DNA of 64,000 nt, taken from positions 13,977,664 to 14,041,663 of the forward strand of contig CM049315.1 in NCBI GenBank assembly GCA_026874595.1, in the 5' to 3' direction. A model generated the notes under the pieces. It ran no database searches. It was not told the DNA's origin and saw only the letters and a list, made by a program, of their open reading frames with translations. Shown in pieces: positions 22,571 to 34,534 of the stretch. Source of the stretch: Sipunculus nudus (Eukaryota; Annelida; Sipuncula; Golfingiida; Sipunculidae). Every line of letters begins with the position of its first letter. Positions within the stretch are counted from its first letter, which is position 1. Both the position numbers and the translations under genes were made by a program.

Positions 22571-23026
22571 ATGCTTACCATACAGACATTGTTTTCCGAG
22601 TGTTACGGTAAGCATGCCAAAATTACATTGAAATGGCTGATCCTACGGTCTGCCTGGTTGCAACGACAATATCAATCATTAAAACTAACTAATTATGACA
22701 GCTGCCGCTTTCTGGCAGTAATGAGTGTGTCATTCCTGTTTTATTCGCTTCAGGGTCAGCGTTTATTGGACAGCCAGCGTCAACAACATCGAAGTATTCG
22801 GGATGTGCGTTGTCTTCCGGCAAGGCACCAGTATTCCGTATTCTTGTCCCAGTTTTGTATAATGAACAGTGCCGTAGGGTTAAATTACGGACATTCGATA
22901 AGAAATCTAAAGTTTCTGCAAACAAGAACAATCTTGCTTTCTCTAAACGTTCACACGGACCACTTGCGTCGACCACCTTCAAGCATGTATAGTTTATATA
23001 ATTTGATTGGTGGAAGTTCAATTTAG
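22571..23026 (+). CDS. Unrecognised 151-codon ORF
   Basis: Opens with ATG at 22571 and runs 151 codons. The translation shows no signal peptide, repeat or domain I recognise. A 110-codon frame on the minus strand (22689-23021) and a 60-codon plus frame (22810-22992) are open over the same bases, so a stop-poor, GC-richer patch explains all three. It may be regulatory DNA. Confidence 0.12.
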   Translation: MLTIQTLFSECYGKHAKITLKWLILRSAWLQRQYQSLKLTNYDSCRFLAVMSVSFLFYSLQGQRLLDSQRQQHRSIRDVRCLPARHQYSVFLSQFCIMNSAVGLNYGHSIRNLKFLQTRTILLSLNVHTDHLRRPPSSMYSLYNLIGGSSI

Positions 23027-23039
23027 TTTTATTTTATCT

Positions 23040-23546
23040 TTAAAGGGGCCCATGCAATCACTGATAAAGCATGTTGAATTAACACAAAAAAATAGTTTTT
23101 TTCCTTTAAAATAAATGTGTATCTGCCAAAATATTGACCTGAAACCATTTGTTTATTCCTGTAAACAAGTGATAAAAACCGTGGACCTGGCGCGATCACA
23201 TATATCAATATAAACACAGCGCGTGTCACAACATATGTCAATCAGGAGATGCCTTGACTGACTTGGCCCAAAAATTGTAATAAATGTTCCCGCTGGCTGA
23301 AACATCCCGTGGTGCGGCTCACAATCGGACCTCCCGGTCACACGACTTTGTTATGTTAAATATACAGACAAATGTGGACTGTGTTTACCAACACGCAGAG
23401 CAATAACAAGGTGTTAAGCAGCCGTATGCGCGGTACTGTAGCCGTGTGCTGGGATGGTTTTGCTGGGGGAACTTTCGTATAAAGTAAAACTGAACAGATA
23501 GTGTGAATGAAAAGGCATGATGTTGTTCCTGATTATACCCCTTTAA
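23040..23546. mobile_element. Candidate TTAA-flanked MITE (~500 bp)
   Basis: TTAA at 23040-23043 is followed by AGGGGC, and the right end reads ACCCCT followed by TTAA (23543-23546). A TTAA target duplication with short GGGG/CCCC inverted ends is the piggyBac-type pattern. The interior has higher GC than the flanks and no coding frame. The inverted ends are only about six bases, so chance is possible. Confidence 0.38.
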
Positions 23547-23810
23547 AATAACGATGACGTTGGATTTCTATGTACGAACGCAGACCTGCTCTACTTCCTC
23601 TTATAAAGCCTTTTTAAAAAGTGAAATAAAAGACAGTTCACTTAATTAATACATGAATGTATGGTACTGCAGAACGCCAAGGGCGGACTCTTCGAGGGAA
23701 TGAAGCTTTGCATAATTAAGCAAAGCGAGGCTCATACTGGATTTCCTCGCCTTCGGTACATAGTCATAAGAAATATGGCACCATCCGCTCAAATCGTCTT
23801 CAAAATAATT

Positions 23811-23899
<89 letters not shown>

Positions 23900-24256
23900 G
23901 TTTGTAGTGCCCTCTTTTCATTATTTATGATTAAGAACAATCTTGATTGGCGATATGTCAGAACGTAGGTCAAGGGGATCCAATTGTGGTTGCTATATAA
24001 CCCACCGGTGAATACATTTAAGACAATATTTAGGGCCTGTGCGAGTGTGTTGTGTCTCTTCCTGCCGGAAATGGTTATGTATTTGTAGTTTAATGATATA
24101 TCAGCATCGATGACTGACGGCGTTCTTGATTGATTACCTGTCTTATTTACAAAATAAAAGAGAATCTGTGCTGTCAGATGCCAGGTGCTCTATTACATTT
24201 GATAATTGAAAGCAAGTTCATGTTTCCTCATCTCGCTCACGCAGTGTAATACTTGA

Positions 24257-24322
<66 letters not shown>

Positions 24323-24757
24323 CTTATATTCTAAAACGTAACTGAGGACGATACCATCAGTAAAGCAACTGTTAGTGGCTGTAAGGGCGGCTAGTAGGCA
24401 GCTTATACACGTACTGTTCATGAGAGCCATAGGTAATAAGTTATATTGTTATGAGTGCGGAGTGAGACACCCGTGAGTTTCATTAAGCAATGCATGTGAG
24501 TTGTCACTGGTTGTTCCATGCAAAAAATACTACAATCAAGTCCACCATTTATAATAATAATAAAAATAAAAATAATACAAATTTTAATGTAATAACAATA
24601 ATAAAAAAATGATATAATATACTAGAATATGCAATACAATACAATAATAAGATCATATACTATTTACTTATACCAAATGTAACATGTTTACCAAGAGCAG
24701 ACATGTATGTATACAGACGTTCTCTCCTGTCAGACTCCCGAAACATTTATTTGTGTA

Positions 24758-24817
<60 letters not shown>

Positions 24818-25080
24818 ACAGAGAAATGGAGACACACAGACGGACAGAAACGGAAAGAGAAACATTTATTCTTCATTGGTTTTAAATTTTTTTGACAACA
24901 TATGTTTATACCAAGACCTATTCGATGATACATTTCATCAAATGTCTCCTGTTACTCGAGCATAGTAAAACAAGAATAAAAACTCGGCACTAATTGACAT
25001 CAACATGTCGGAAACATGCGCATATAATAATGAAACCCACATCTCAGGTCCCAGATGACATTTGCAATTTTTGAAGATGG
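23547..25080. other. Unassigned, with several microsatellites
   Basis: Holds (AT)n at 23812-23899 and 24259-24321, and (GT)n then (GA)n at 24753-24814. The IYIYIY and RERERE reading frames here are simple-repeat products. No gene was seen. Confidence 0.7.
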
Positions 25081-25700
25081 CCATCGGAGATGTTCAATCC
25101 GTGCTAAATCACATGGAATCCGATCCTGTACAGGTCTCAGCTGGTGTCCCAATCCTCCACAGTCCTAACCCGAATAGGTAAGCTTCATAAAAAAGCCAAC
25201 GAGAAATTACAAGTCGACGTGGGAAGAGGTCCAGGCAGACAGATGGGGTTAAATCAAATTTATTCAGGTTCTATACCTGGGACATACATGACTAATGAAA
25301 ATAATTAAACGAAGTAGATACATGTTTTCTTGCCGCTTGTCCTACAGGAGACACTTAGGGTAATCAGCGAGTCTAATCTGTTTTTAATGAAGATTTAGTC
25401 CCATCTTTGGCTAATAATTCCCCTGCTTTTCAATCCGCCTCGTCTATCCCCCGAACAACGAACATAGAAGTCAACAGTACCGTACGACGTGGTCCCTTCC
25501 ACAGCCACTGCGTTAATATATATTTCTAAAGAATTTGCTTTGTTAATTTTGCATGTTAATTGCTCAACACAATTGAAACCCCCGTCTGGACCTATTAAGC
25601 CGTATTGGCAAGGCTTGTGGCCTTTGATCTTAAGTGAATGCTTTGATGACATCCGGATGACATCTGCGTGAGAGGAGTACGAACGTCAACATAGGAAATA
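25081..25700. other. Unassigned, moderately GC-rich
   Basis: Short frames overlap on both strands (25395-25652 minus, 25489-25671 plus), and none is recognised. A poly-A run at about 25709-25738 follows without an AATAAA signal. Confidence 0.4.
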
Positions 25701-25739
25701 AGTTACTTGTAAAAAAAACAAAAAAAAAAAAAAAAAACA

Positions 25740-27087
25740 TGTGATCTTGGTAAAGTTCAGCCAACATGCACCAAACCGTACGTAATCCGTTCTTTGTGCA
25801 CGCCCAGTAAGGAAGAAAAATGTGCTATAAACAATTGAAGGATATGATATAACCTGTGTGTGTGTGTGTGATGTGTTAAAATATGTAGCTGCGTTTCTGT
25901 ATCGTGCGAAATCACGCGCTCTACAAGACCTAACGTTTGTTTGCGTCCACGTCGACGGCTTTAGATTTGACTGAATTTCCGTAACTTTCGTCTGTGACCA
26001 CTTCTTGGACCTTAGGATATCATATGCCATGTTATTTACGTATTTCTGCCCTCTGTAACAGCGTTAAAGGCACGTTCAGGATAATTTAACATGTTGAAAG
26101 TCTGTAATTTTCTCCCGTGAGCTTTAGTCATGGGTCTTGTCATGGGACCTGACTTGTTCTTCCTAAACTCACTGTATGTCTATCAACCATCGTGCAACCT
26201 TCTGACCATGCATGCATATAATTAAGCGGGACGGCTTTTTCACACTAGGCAGCGTGCGCGAAGCCCATAGACCGCTTCGACCTAATTGTGCATGTTTATC
26301 TTAAATATGTTTATTTTTCATCATGGAAAGTTTTGATTGGTGGGTTTTAACAAGATTATCAGTAAGATCACTTTATTTACGATTTACAGCAATGATCTGA
26401 CGTTTGTTTATTATCTGGTAAACTCCCGCGTGTTTCGAAACACGTGCGTTTGTTGTCATCATATCCATTCAGATGAGGCAGCTTGTTGTCAGTCCCTGGT
26501 CAATATAGGAAAGCGGATTGGCGAGAGAATGTCGAGCAGAAAGATCGAGATCTGAAAAGCCAGTTCCGGGTTGTAAAATAAACTGTAAACAGTTTCAGAT
26601 ATCGTGGCAAGTATTATTTTCTATCCAAACTTGTTGAAAATGACGTATCATTAACACCCTTTTGTCACTTTTTCATCGAAAATTACGGTGGCGCAAATTT
26701 ATTTTGCATATTTTGCTCCTCGGAAAAATGAATGCTTTTTCCAAGACTGAAGTAGCCTAGTCACTTCAGTCTTGATCTAGACTACCACGTTTGCTACTCT
26801 TAGAGTTTATCCTAATTTATAAAATGAGTAAATGTCTAAAGTTTCAACGAAAAAACTATCGGTGATTTTTCATGTCACAAAGGGGACTAAAATATAATGT
26901 TAACGCAAAGCAAACTTTTCCCTGTCTTTTTCATGTTGGTGGAAATGTGTGAACTATTAGTTGAAACAAATATAGTTTGAAATTAAAGTTCAATTATGAA
27001 TGCATGAATGTCTAAGTTTAAAATGCATTATGGAATTAATATCCGGTGGATACATTCATTCGGAATTCATATTTAAATTTTCTTTCG
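25740..27087. other. Unassigned
   Basis: No gene recognised. A GC-richer patch near 26220-26560 has short frames only. A short (GT)n lies at 25856-25869. Confidence 0.5.
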
Positions 27088-27780
27088 CTAATTCTCCAAC
27101 CAATGTATAATATTTCCAATGGCACACAGCAGAAGATATAAACCAATACATTTTAACACCATAAAATTTATAGCATTAATTGTTTTTCTGTCCCAACACA
27201 ACTGAGGTCGGTTTATTTTCTTGTTCTGTACTTGGGTTATAAAAACGCGTTTGACAAATGATTGGTATGCTAACTGCTTACAACAGGGGAGTCTAAAAGA
27301 GGCCATAGCTTCCGTCGTCCTAGCGGCAAACGACCCACACTGTAAAACCCGATTAACAGGAATCTGTCTATTTGATGAACACCGGTCTTTGTCGCTGTTC
27401 TGGTCTTTCTTGCCTATTAGAATCTCTGAAAAATGTCCCCCGATGAAACGGTAGCCCGTTTCAGACAAATTGATATGGGGACTCTGGGGAATTGACTGTT
27501 TATGTGCGGGGTCACAGACGGACCAAGCCAGATGTCTGAGCGTTATCGCGGGACGGGAGTCACGTGACATCGTGGCAAGCATCATATTTCCATCTGATTG
27601 CCGCGAACTGCTAAAATGATAGAGCGCAAAGCTCAATAAAGCGAAGCTAGTGTTTATATACGGGGCCCCAGTCTTGCCATAAATCCCGCAGATACTAGCA
27701 GTTTTCATTAAGTGGCGCGTTCGGTGAGTTGATATTGGCGCATCTCTATACAAACAATACAGGACAAGGCACGTATCCAT
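27088..27780 (-). CDS. Unrecognised 231-codon ORF from first ATG
   Basis: The longest non-repeat open frame outside the LTR element. The first ATG on the minus strand is at 27780 and the frame runs to 27088. The translation is Ser/Arg/Cys/His-rich with no domain, signal peptide or repeat I recognise, and a hydrophobic stretch near its C-terminus. There is no promoter-like TATA upstream. The DNA is GC-richer than its surroundings and dense in factor-site-like words, so a conserved non-coding element with a fortuitous open frame is the better explanation. Confidence 0.15.
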   Translation of the reverse strand: MDTCLVLYCLYRDAPISTHRTRHLMKTASICGIYGKTGAPYINTSFALLSFALYHFSSSRQSDGNMMLATMSRDSRPAITLRHLAWSVCDPAHKQSIPQSPHINLSETGYRFIGGHFSEILIGKKDQNSDKDRCSSNRQIPVNRVLQCGSFAARTTEAMASFRLPCCKQLAYQSFVKRVFITQVQNKKINRPQLCWDRKTINAINFMVLKCIGLYLLLCAIGNIIHWLEN

Positions 27781-27830
27781 ACCTGATGCAAATAAACCGG
27801 CTTTGTCAAGCTTAAGCTCGCCAAGCAACA
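27470..27830. promoter_or_regulatory. Candidate cis-regulatory island
   Basis: Contains a perfect POU octamer ATGCAAAT (27786-27793), TCACGTGAC around 27570 and CATTAAGTGG near 27707. Low in simple repeats and GC-richer than its flanks. The call rests on composition and motifs only. Confidence 0.25.
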
Positions 27831-27837
27831 AAACCAA

Positions 27838-29690
27838 GAATTCGTAATAAGCACAAAGTTCATTTTCGTACTGTAGAAAATAATAGAATGGAATTCCGAT
27901 ATCTTTGCATTAAGATATTCTTGATGATTATTACTGTCCATTAGGTTGGAGTCTTTTGAACTGCACTACTAACGGTTGATTGTCGGTAAGAAAACTGGAT
28001 TCCATGAATATCGACGTCATTGGACGGCAGACCTATTGTTCTTAATGAGGGTTTGACGACCGGCTCTAAATTAAAGGTGATATTGCCAGCAATTCAGTTT
28101 CTCTCATAAACTGACTGTCATTCCCAAAGGTCACAAGGACATCCAGTCTTCTTTATCTCACCAACAAAACCCAAGTCATGTTTCTTCAAAACCTTTTTTT
28201 TCCTCCAGTGAGCCCTGCTTTATATTGAAACTATAGTTTGTGTATCATATTTTGTCATATTTCAATATCAGTTATTATTGTTTCAGGATTGAAACCATGG
28301 GGACCGCTACCTGATGTTTCTACCTGTTGACATTCTGAGCTTCAAAGAGGCGGTGTCTGTTCTGCTGTCCACTTAATATCTTAAAGATAAAAATCAAGAG
28401 GGGTCGGTAGCAAGTGTTGATAACATCTCCACTTCAATATGTTTGGTTCCGATAACGAAATTACTACGTGTATCTTTTAAGAGCATCAACTGTTAGACTA
28501 TTACAGCATGAAATGGCGTGTCTGTGAAACAATTTAACCATCTGTTTTTCTTGTCTGGCATTCTCAAATGCGAGGCTCAATTAATAAAATCAGTATTTTG
28601 TTTTCATCTTATATTACCATATATCCGTAAAGTCCTACAACTATACACCAATGTCAAACTCAGCCGATTTTGGCAGGCCAGGAGCAAGGTTAGAAGGCAG
28701 TGGGGTATTTTCTGTACAAGAGTGATATTAAACACCAGTATAAACCACGGCACAGGTAACAACGGCACGTCAGTTGCATTGTAAAAAGATCTGTGATATT
28801 TTCATCTCAGCAAAATATCTCAAGTTTATCTATTGGCAATAGACAAATGCGACAAATCAAATTTTATTTACTGAAATAAAGGTAAGTTGAAATTATGTAT
28901 TTAGATGTATTTAAGGAAAAATATCTGTTCTCTTTTGGATGCGAAGTTGAATATTATACAAGCCTTTTTCACGTGTGAAATATCAGAGAATGAACAAGGA
29001 ACATCTAATTATCTACTCTTTGTGAATATACGTTTATTGTCCATTACAATGAGACCCTCATTGAGACGGGTTCAAGGGGTTCAAAGAAAACGCGGGAGGA
29101 AAGTAAATGATGTAATAGGTCTCGAAGGTCTATTACTGGTTTTGGACACAAAACGGTAGACAAAAAAGTGTTTGCTTCCTTGAAAATGCAAACTCAATTA
29201 AGTATAACTCAGGCCCCAGCCAACCCATCGGCAACACTGATACATAAATTACACGAACTCCTTTTGAAATACGGGTGGCCCCGTGTATACTTTATTCTTG
29301 AATTGGACTTATCTTCTGTGAGCTATCACCGAAAAATATAATCCAGCCCAACATTCCTTCAGCTTGACTGGAAATCCCTACGCTTGTCTGGTTGCGCTCA
29401 CATACCAAACAATTTGTTCCATGAGGCGTTGCGAGCTTCCTAAAATATATAGATAGCCTGAACACAAAATCTCTCCCTAGCTGTTAATGAAATCTGCCCC
29501 GGGTTGAGTAATAGCAGAAGGAGGCAACCGAGGTTTCAAACAAAGGTATTGTACGGTCAGTATATTCCAGATTGACGACACTCTCGGTGGACGATAGATT
29601 AGACGTTTGGCCTCGTGGGTACGTTGGTATCGGTGATAAATATGGCCTGGGTCTTTAGAGCTATTCAAATGACTGGCTCGGTGATACACA
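27838..29690. other. Unassigned
   Basis: No gene or repeat recognised; only short non-overlapping frames. Confidence 0.5.
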
Positions 29691-29860
29691 CTTCAAGATA
29701 AGCCTCTGAATCAACCTTATCTGAATTGCCCGCACTGGATGCGGATTTGTCTTTTGCGGCTGTCCTGATCTGGTAGATATGTGATCGCTTTATTACGGCC
29801 GCCTTTATTGTCAAATTAAGATCCGATTCAATGAAGGATAAAATCAGTACATAGATAAAT
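29691..29860. promoter_or_regulatory. Possible small regulatory island
   Basis: A short GC-richer patch with TTTATTACGGCCGCC and GCACTGGATGCGGATTTG words, flanked by AT-rich DNA. Weak evidence. Confidence 0.15.
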
Positions 29861-31031
29861 GTACCTTCTTACAATATACATATAACTCCGCCATGCAAGT
29901 CTATACTAACATTCACAAAGTAAAGCTCTCTTTATCGCTTTCCATTTTATTTGATATTCGCTTCTGTAGAATTGTTATAAAAAACATTTTGGAAATAATA
30001 GGAGAGATCAGCCGACAGGGTGATAGCTACCTATGTGAGACGTGTATATTACATTACGTGTATTTCCTTGAGTAAAGTACATTATTGGTTTCAAATTTCC
30101 AGTAACATAGCTAAAGGATACGTATAGTGTGGGATTTGTAGGTGGCACCACTGTACTATAGACACCATACAATATCTTATAAAGGTCCAAGAACATTCTA
30201 ACAATTGATAGGCTTATATGTTTGAAAATAAATGCCCTATTATTACACGCCTTCATGAGCTAAAACATTTCTAGCCGCTTTACATGTCATGTTTGTGGAC
30301 TTTTGAAAAAATGAAAAAAATGTCTAATATAACCTTTTACATACACGTTATACAATGTTTTTGTATCATGTATTATAAATATCCATGTTTTATCCTATAT
30401 AAATAGTAAAATACTCTAAAACAACTAAGCCTTGTTAACAGCATTCAATTTTCGCGTAATTATAAGGTCCCGTTAATCGATAGCTGATAATTTTTTGCTA
30501 GTTCAGCAGCTGCAACTGACACATAAGGTCTGTAGGTATCACTCTCCCTTTTTATTCCGGTCCGGTAATAGAAAGCATAGCTTTCCGATCTCTCCCCACT
30601 GTTTTATGTCCGCGGTTTGAAGTATGGCGTGGGCAGACACTTGCTTTGTCAGGAACAAGGTCCAACCTAGCGGCATATATACCATACAAGCTGAATTTAC
30701 ATTGTTTATAGTGGTATCGGTATGCCATCACTCCAATGTACAAAGAAGTTCTACCTTTTAAACTGACAGCTTCTCACCTTTTATCTGGACGATGTCTGCA
30801 CAAAAATGCATTTAATCTGTTCATTTGGTATATCCACAGCTTGTTTGCATAATAATTAGTTGTATGAAATATTTGTCGCTCTAAAATCAGTTATCAGAAA
30901 CAGCCTGCCGTCTGATCAAATATGGCTGCTTGCATGACGTCTGCTGCTTGCATGACATCTGCCACTAGAGGCGCCCTTGTACTATATTAAACTGTTAATC
31001 TTCTCCTTGGCTTTTCAAATTAAGCCTTGAG

Positions 31032-31032
<1 letters not shown>
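29861..31032. other. Unassigned
   Basis: AT-rich. At 30930-30960 GCTGCTTGCATGACGTCT and GCTGCTTGCATGACATCT form a short direct duplication. No gene was seen. Confidence 0.5.

Positions 31033-31118
<86 letters not shown>
31033..31118. repeat. (AT)n microsatellite, about 86 bp
   Basis: Longest pure AT run in the window. Confidence 0.97.
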
Positions 31119-31121
<3 letters not shown>

Positions 31122-31203
31122 CAGCAGGAATTCCTGCAGCCACACCCACATACCCCAAATCACCGACACCCGGCCCATTTCGAAAATACTGGGTACGCCC
31201 CTG
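31119..31203. mobile_element. Possible MITE end fragment
   Basis: The segment ends GGGTACGCCCCTG (31191-31203), the complement of CAGGGGCGTACCC, which resembles hAT-type terminal repeats common in invertebrates. The palindrome CAGGAATTCCTG lies near its left side. The other end is missing or lost in the adjacent (AT)n. Confidence 0.28.
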
Positions 31204-31639
31204 CTTAACTTACCCAAGGTTTTTTTTTACTTAATTCCTGAATCGAGGGAGGGTTATGGGCTCAGAAAAATCCCCTTTATTACCTTTCCATTCCAGCTAG
31301 CGGTTTTCGGGACGAGTGTTTCCATCAACTTGGTTAAATTGCCGTTTAAAATAAGTAAATATTGGCATTATACTTAATACATATATTTGTAAATTGTGGA
31401 TAATTATTATAAGGTCATAGCTGGCATTACGTATGATATTTTAAAATAAGTATTAAAAATTATTAGTATGTATACTCATATTGCACGTAGACCTACGCAT
31501 ATCTTTTCTGTAAGTTACCTCTTGTTATATTTGAATATAAAGAAATGACAGACCCCTTTGAAATGCAAACAGGTAAACCCTGTTATGATGTTATCTCATA
31601 CAGTTTACAGGGAATGACAATTCATTTGTTGTGCATTAC
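31204..31639. other. Unassigned
   Basis: No gene or repeat recognised. Confidence 0.5.
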
Positions 31640-32500
31640 AATACTTAATCTAAAAACAGTTAACGTAATAACACGGGCCGCCAGTCGGCAGCCATCTCTG
31701 CGGCGTTTCCAAAGCTTCATTAACTATAATGTTACCCATCTACTGGGTAAAATAACTACCATACAGTGGACAACCGTGAAGACATTTCACGTCAAATCAC
31801 CTCCTCTCGAGGGAACAAGCAAAATGAGTTCGAACCAGACGTCCCCTCCGACCCGGCCCGAGCCGTAGGTGGCAATTAGCAGCCATATGACGCACGGCGG
31901 GAAGTCAAAACGTGCATATATACTGCAAGCTAACAAGACAGTCCAAACAATAGTTGCAGCTTTTGCGGCCCAACAGAGACAGTAATTTCTGTCGTTATTT
32001 CTGGCCGAATCGGCAGCCTCCCATAGGCATCATTTGGCCCAAGTGCGCGATCCGGAACGTCGATTCTGGACAGATTGTTACTAAACACATGGCTCTCTTG
32101 ACAAATCATTCCCCTGGGGAACCCCTCCTCCCAGACGTAAGTAGTTACCAGAACAATATCGATCAATATCTGTCAGTCGCCTGATGGGATCGATTTTTCA
32201 GCTGGCGTATGACGCCGCTTTGCGACTCCGCGTGTCCTTTCACGCGTGCGGTCAAGGATCAAACCTATTATATTCTATTGTATTGATCCGTTCAAAGCAA
32301 CGACTCTCGATGTATTGAGTTGCTGAAAACTATTATGTCTGTCCTAATTTGGTTAAAGTCGCCGTGCACGTATTGACCGGGACGGCCAGGTCGTTTGGCG
32401 TGCGCTGATTGGAGGAATCCATCATCTCTCCTTGCAGATTTAATATAATCATTGTCATTTCGCGAGGGATTATCAATTAACTACTGATGGAGAGTTGTTT
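31640..32500. promoter_or_regulatory. Candidate cis-regulatory island
   Basis: A long GC-richer, repeat-free block. It contains an Otx/Bicoid-type GGATTA (32467-32472), a homeodomain-type CAATTAA (32474-32480), AATCATTGTCATTT and several GATCGAT words. Frames on the two strands overlap (31930-32166 and 31954-32184), which argues against coding. Confidence 0.28.
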
Positions 32501-33044
32501 TAATAGTTTTTTTCTTCCCTGCTCACAATTAAAGCAGCATCAATCTATTTTAACAGGTAATGTAGCAGTCCTTTGTTTGATGAAAATCTGGCAGAATTGA
32601 CACATTGATGGTTCGGTAATTAGTTTATGCACAGAATTCATGTCTTGATGCCTTTGCTTTCACGGGGACTAAATGTGTTTTCCAAATGTACTTAATATCA
32701 TGATTCAATAGGAAATGTCTGCGAGAATAAATGAGACATTTGTGGCCGATTTAAATCATGAAGGTGAGTGCTTTCACCTTTCCCTTGGTGTATGTCTGGC
32801 CTGTATAGGTGATGACAAGATTTTATAGCAGTAAAAAGCACAGGATCACACTGCTATGCCTTGTACTTGTACATGTACTGCTTCTCTTATACTTTTACAA
32901 ACGTACACACATTCATACTATCTAAGTATCTGGTATTCTAGCCGTTGAGTAACGTGTTAAAACTTTTATTTAAAATACTACGACATAATTTGTACGAAGA
33001 AAGAATGATATATAACCACATATATTCTAAGTAAAATCAATTGT

Positions 33045-33128
<84 letters not shown>

Positions 33129-33640
33129 TTGGAAGAAGAAGAAAATAGGGAGAAAGGATAATTATTTGAAGGAAAATGTGCTAGCCATTAGTTTCATCCT
33201 ATTAGCTTTATCAATTATGGTCCATGAGTACCTCATAAATCCTATGGTCTTAACTTTCTTTATTTCGAATTCACCTTCAAGTTTTCATTACAAACATAAC
33301 CGACATATAACCGACAGTTGAAATGAGGGTAATGTTAGTTCGGCCTTGTATCTGAGAGGAGTTCTTTGTGTGAAACAAAACAAAATAAAAGAAAAAGCTG
33401 AAATAACTGCAGTCTTTTATGGTTAAGTAAAATAATTATATATCAGATATGCTGCTGTAGACTCTTTTTTAAATCAAAACTGGTCTTAATTATGGTGAAT
33501 GCTAAAACTAGCGACACCAACGTATCTTCTAACACCTCCGATGCAAACTAAATCCAAGACTAATGAGAAAAAAATCAGGTAAATATCAGAGATTGTGACT
33601 TGTGGCCTTTTGAATCACAAATAGAAAATAATTGAATGAA
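32501..33640. other. Unassigned, with (AT)n and (GA)n
   Basis: An (AT)n tract (about 33045-33077) runs into (GA)n (33081-33123). No gene recognised. Confidence 0.7.
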
Positions 33641-34230
33641 AAAAGTGGATTTAGTCGATAGCTGAGTGACTGGGCAGACCACCCCAGACACAGGCCGAGA
33701 AAAACAGATTCAAAGCCCCCTGACAAGGCTATACAGAAGTAATGAAAGGGTGTGCGTGCAAGGTAAATGTCATCTCGCCCGCTGCGATTTACAACTTCGT
33801 GATTCAGCGACAAAGCCATAGAGCGGGCGGGGAAAAAATAAGAAAGCGAAGGTATCATGGCGGCGTAATTAGGGTGTAAGCCAAAACGAGGCTCCGCTCG
33901 AGAGCAGGCGTAGCGCGCGTTGCCGTGCAGGTAACGGCAGCGGGGATAAGTCAAGCTTTCATCAGACCGCCATTGTGGCCTGTCACGTAGCTATTTCCCC
34001 ATTCAAAACTCAATTTCCAGGTGGGGTCGGTACATTGACGGGGCCCCGGGTTAAGGAAAATTGAAGGCATCCATTCGGCTAGAAGAGACAGGGGCGCCCA
34101 GAGGCGACTTTTTCTCTCCTGGGCCACTGGTCTAATCGATGTCAATGATTTGTAGCGACAGGTGGAGCGGAGAGTGAAATTGACTGTCACTCCCTGCAAT
34201 ACGTACTGAAACCACAGCCAGGCAGGCCGG
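33641..34230. promoter_or_regulatory. Strong candidate cis-regulatory island
   Basis: The GC-richest non-repeat block in the window. Between 34130 and 34190 it packs TAATCGAT (34133-34140), CAATGATTTG (34143-34152), the E-box CAGGTG (34159-34164) and the MEIS/TGIF-type CTGTCA (34184-34189). Two minus-strand frames (33586-33954 and 33951-34199) cross it but encode nothing recognisable. A deeply conserved developmental enhancer or an unmarked promoter are both possible. Confidence 0.32.
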
Positions 34231-34534
34231 CGGGACAGCTGAATAACACCATGTCTAAGTTTTCCTGTACAAATTATATCTTATCATGTCCAAATGATCT
34301 CAAACTGATGACCTAACTTTCACAAAATGCATGCCTTCAGCTTAATTTTTTTCTGCCAGCTGATTTATTTTTACGATCTCTATTTCTTTTTGTTTTCTTT
34401 CATATTCGAACATAAAGAATAATCGGGCTTTACCGAGTGCACCGAATTTCCGTTCTAGCTTAATGAGAAGCAAACTCTCTCATCACTGTTTGATTCTGTA
34501 CTCCGCTCGCATAACACTGGCTAATCCGAGGAGG
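34231..34534. other. Unassigned
   Basis: No gene recognised; leads into the minisatellite. Confidence 0.5.

Noticed and set aside
23402-24080. TGCCGGAAATGG near 24064 as another Helentron-like end
   Set aside because: No hairpin, no CTAG end and no other shared sequence nearby; a chance match.
23646-24430. IYIYIY and YIYIYK ORFs
   Set aside because: Translations of (AT)n tracts.
24668-24933. RERERE and LSLSLS ORFs
   Set aside because: Translations of (GA)n and (GT)n tracts on both strands.
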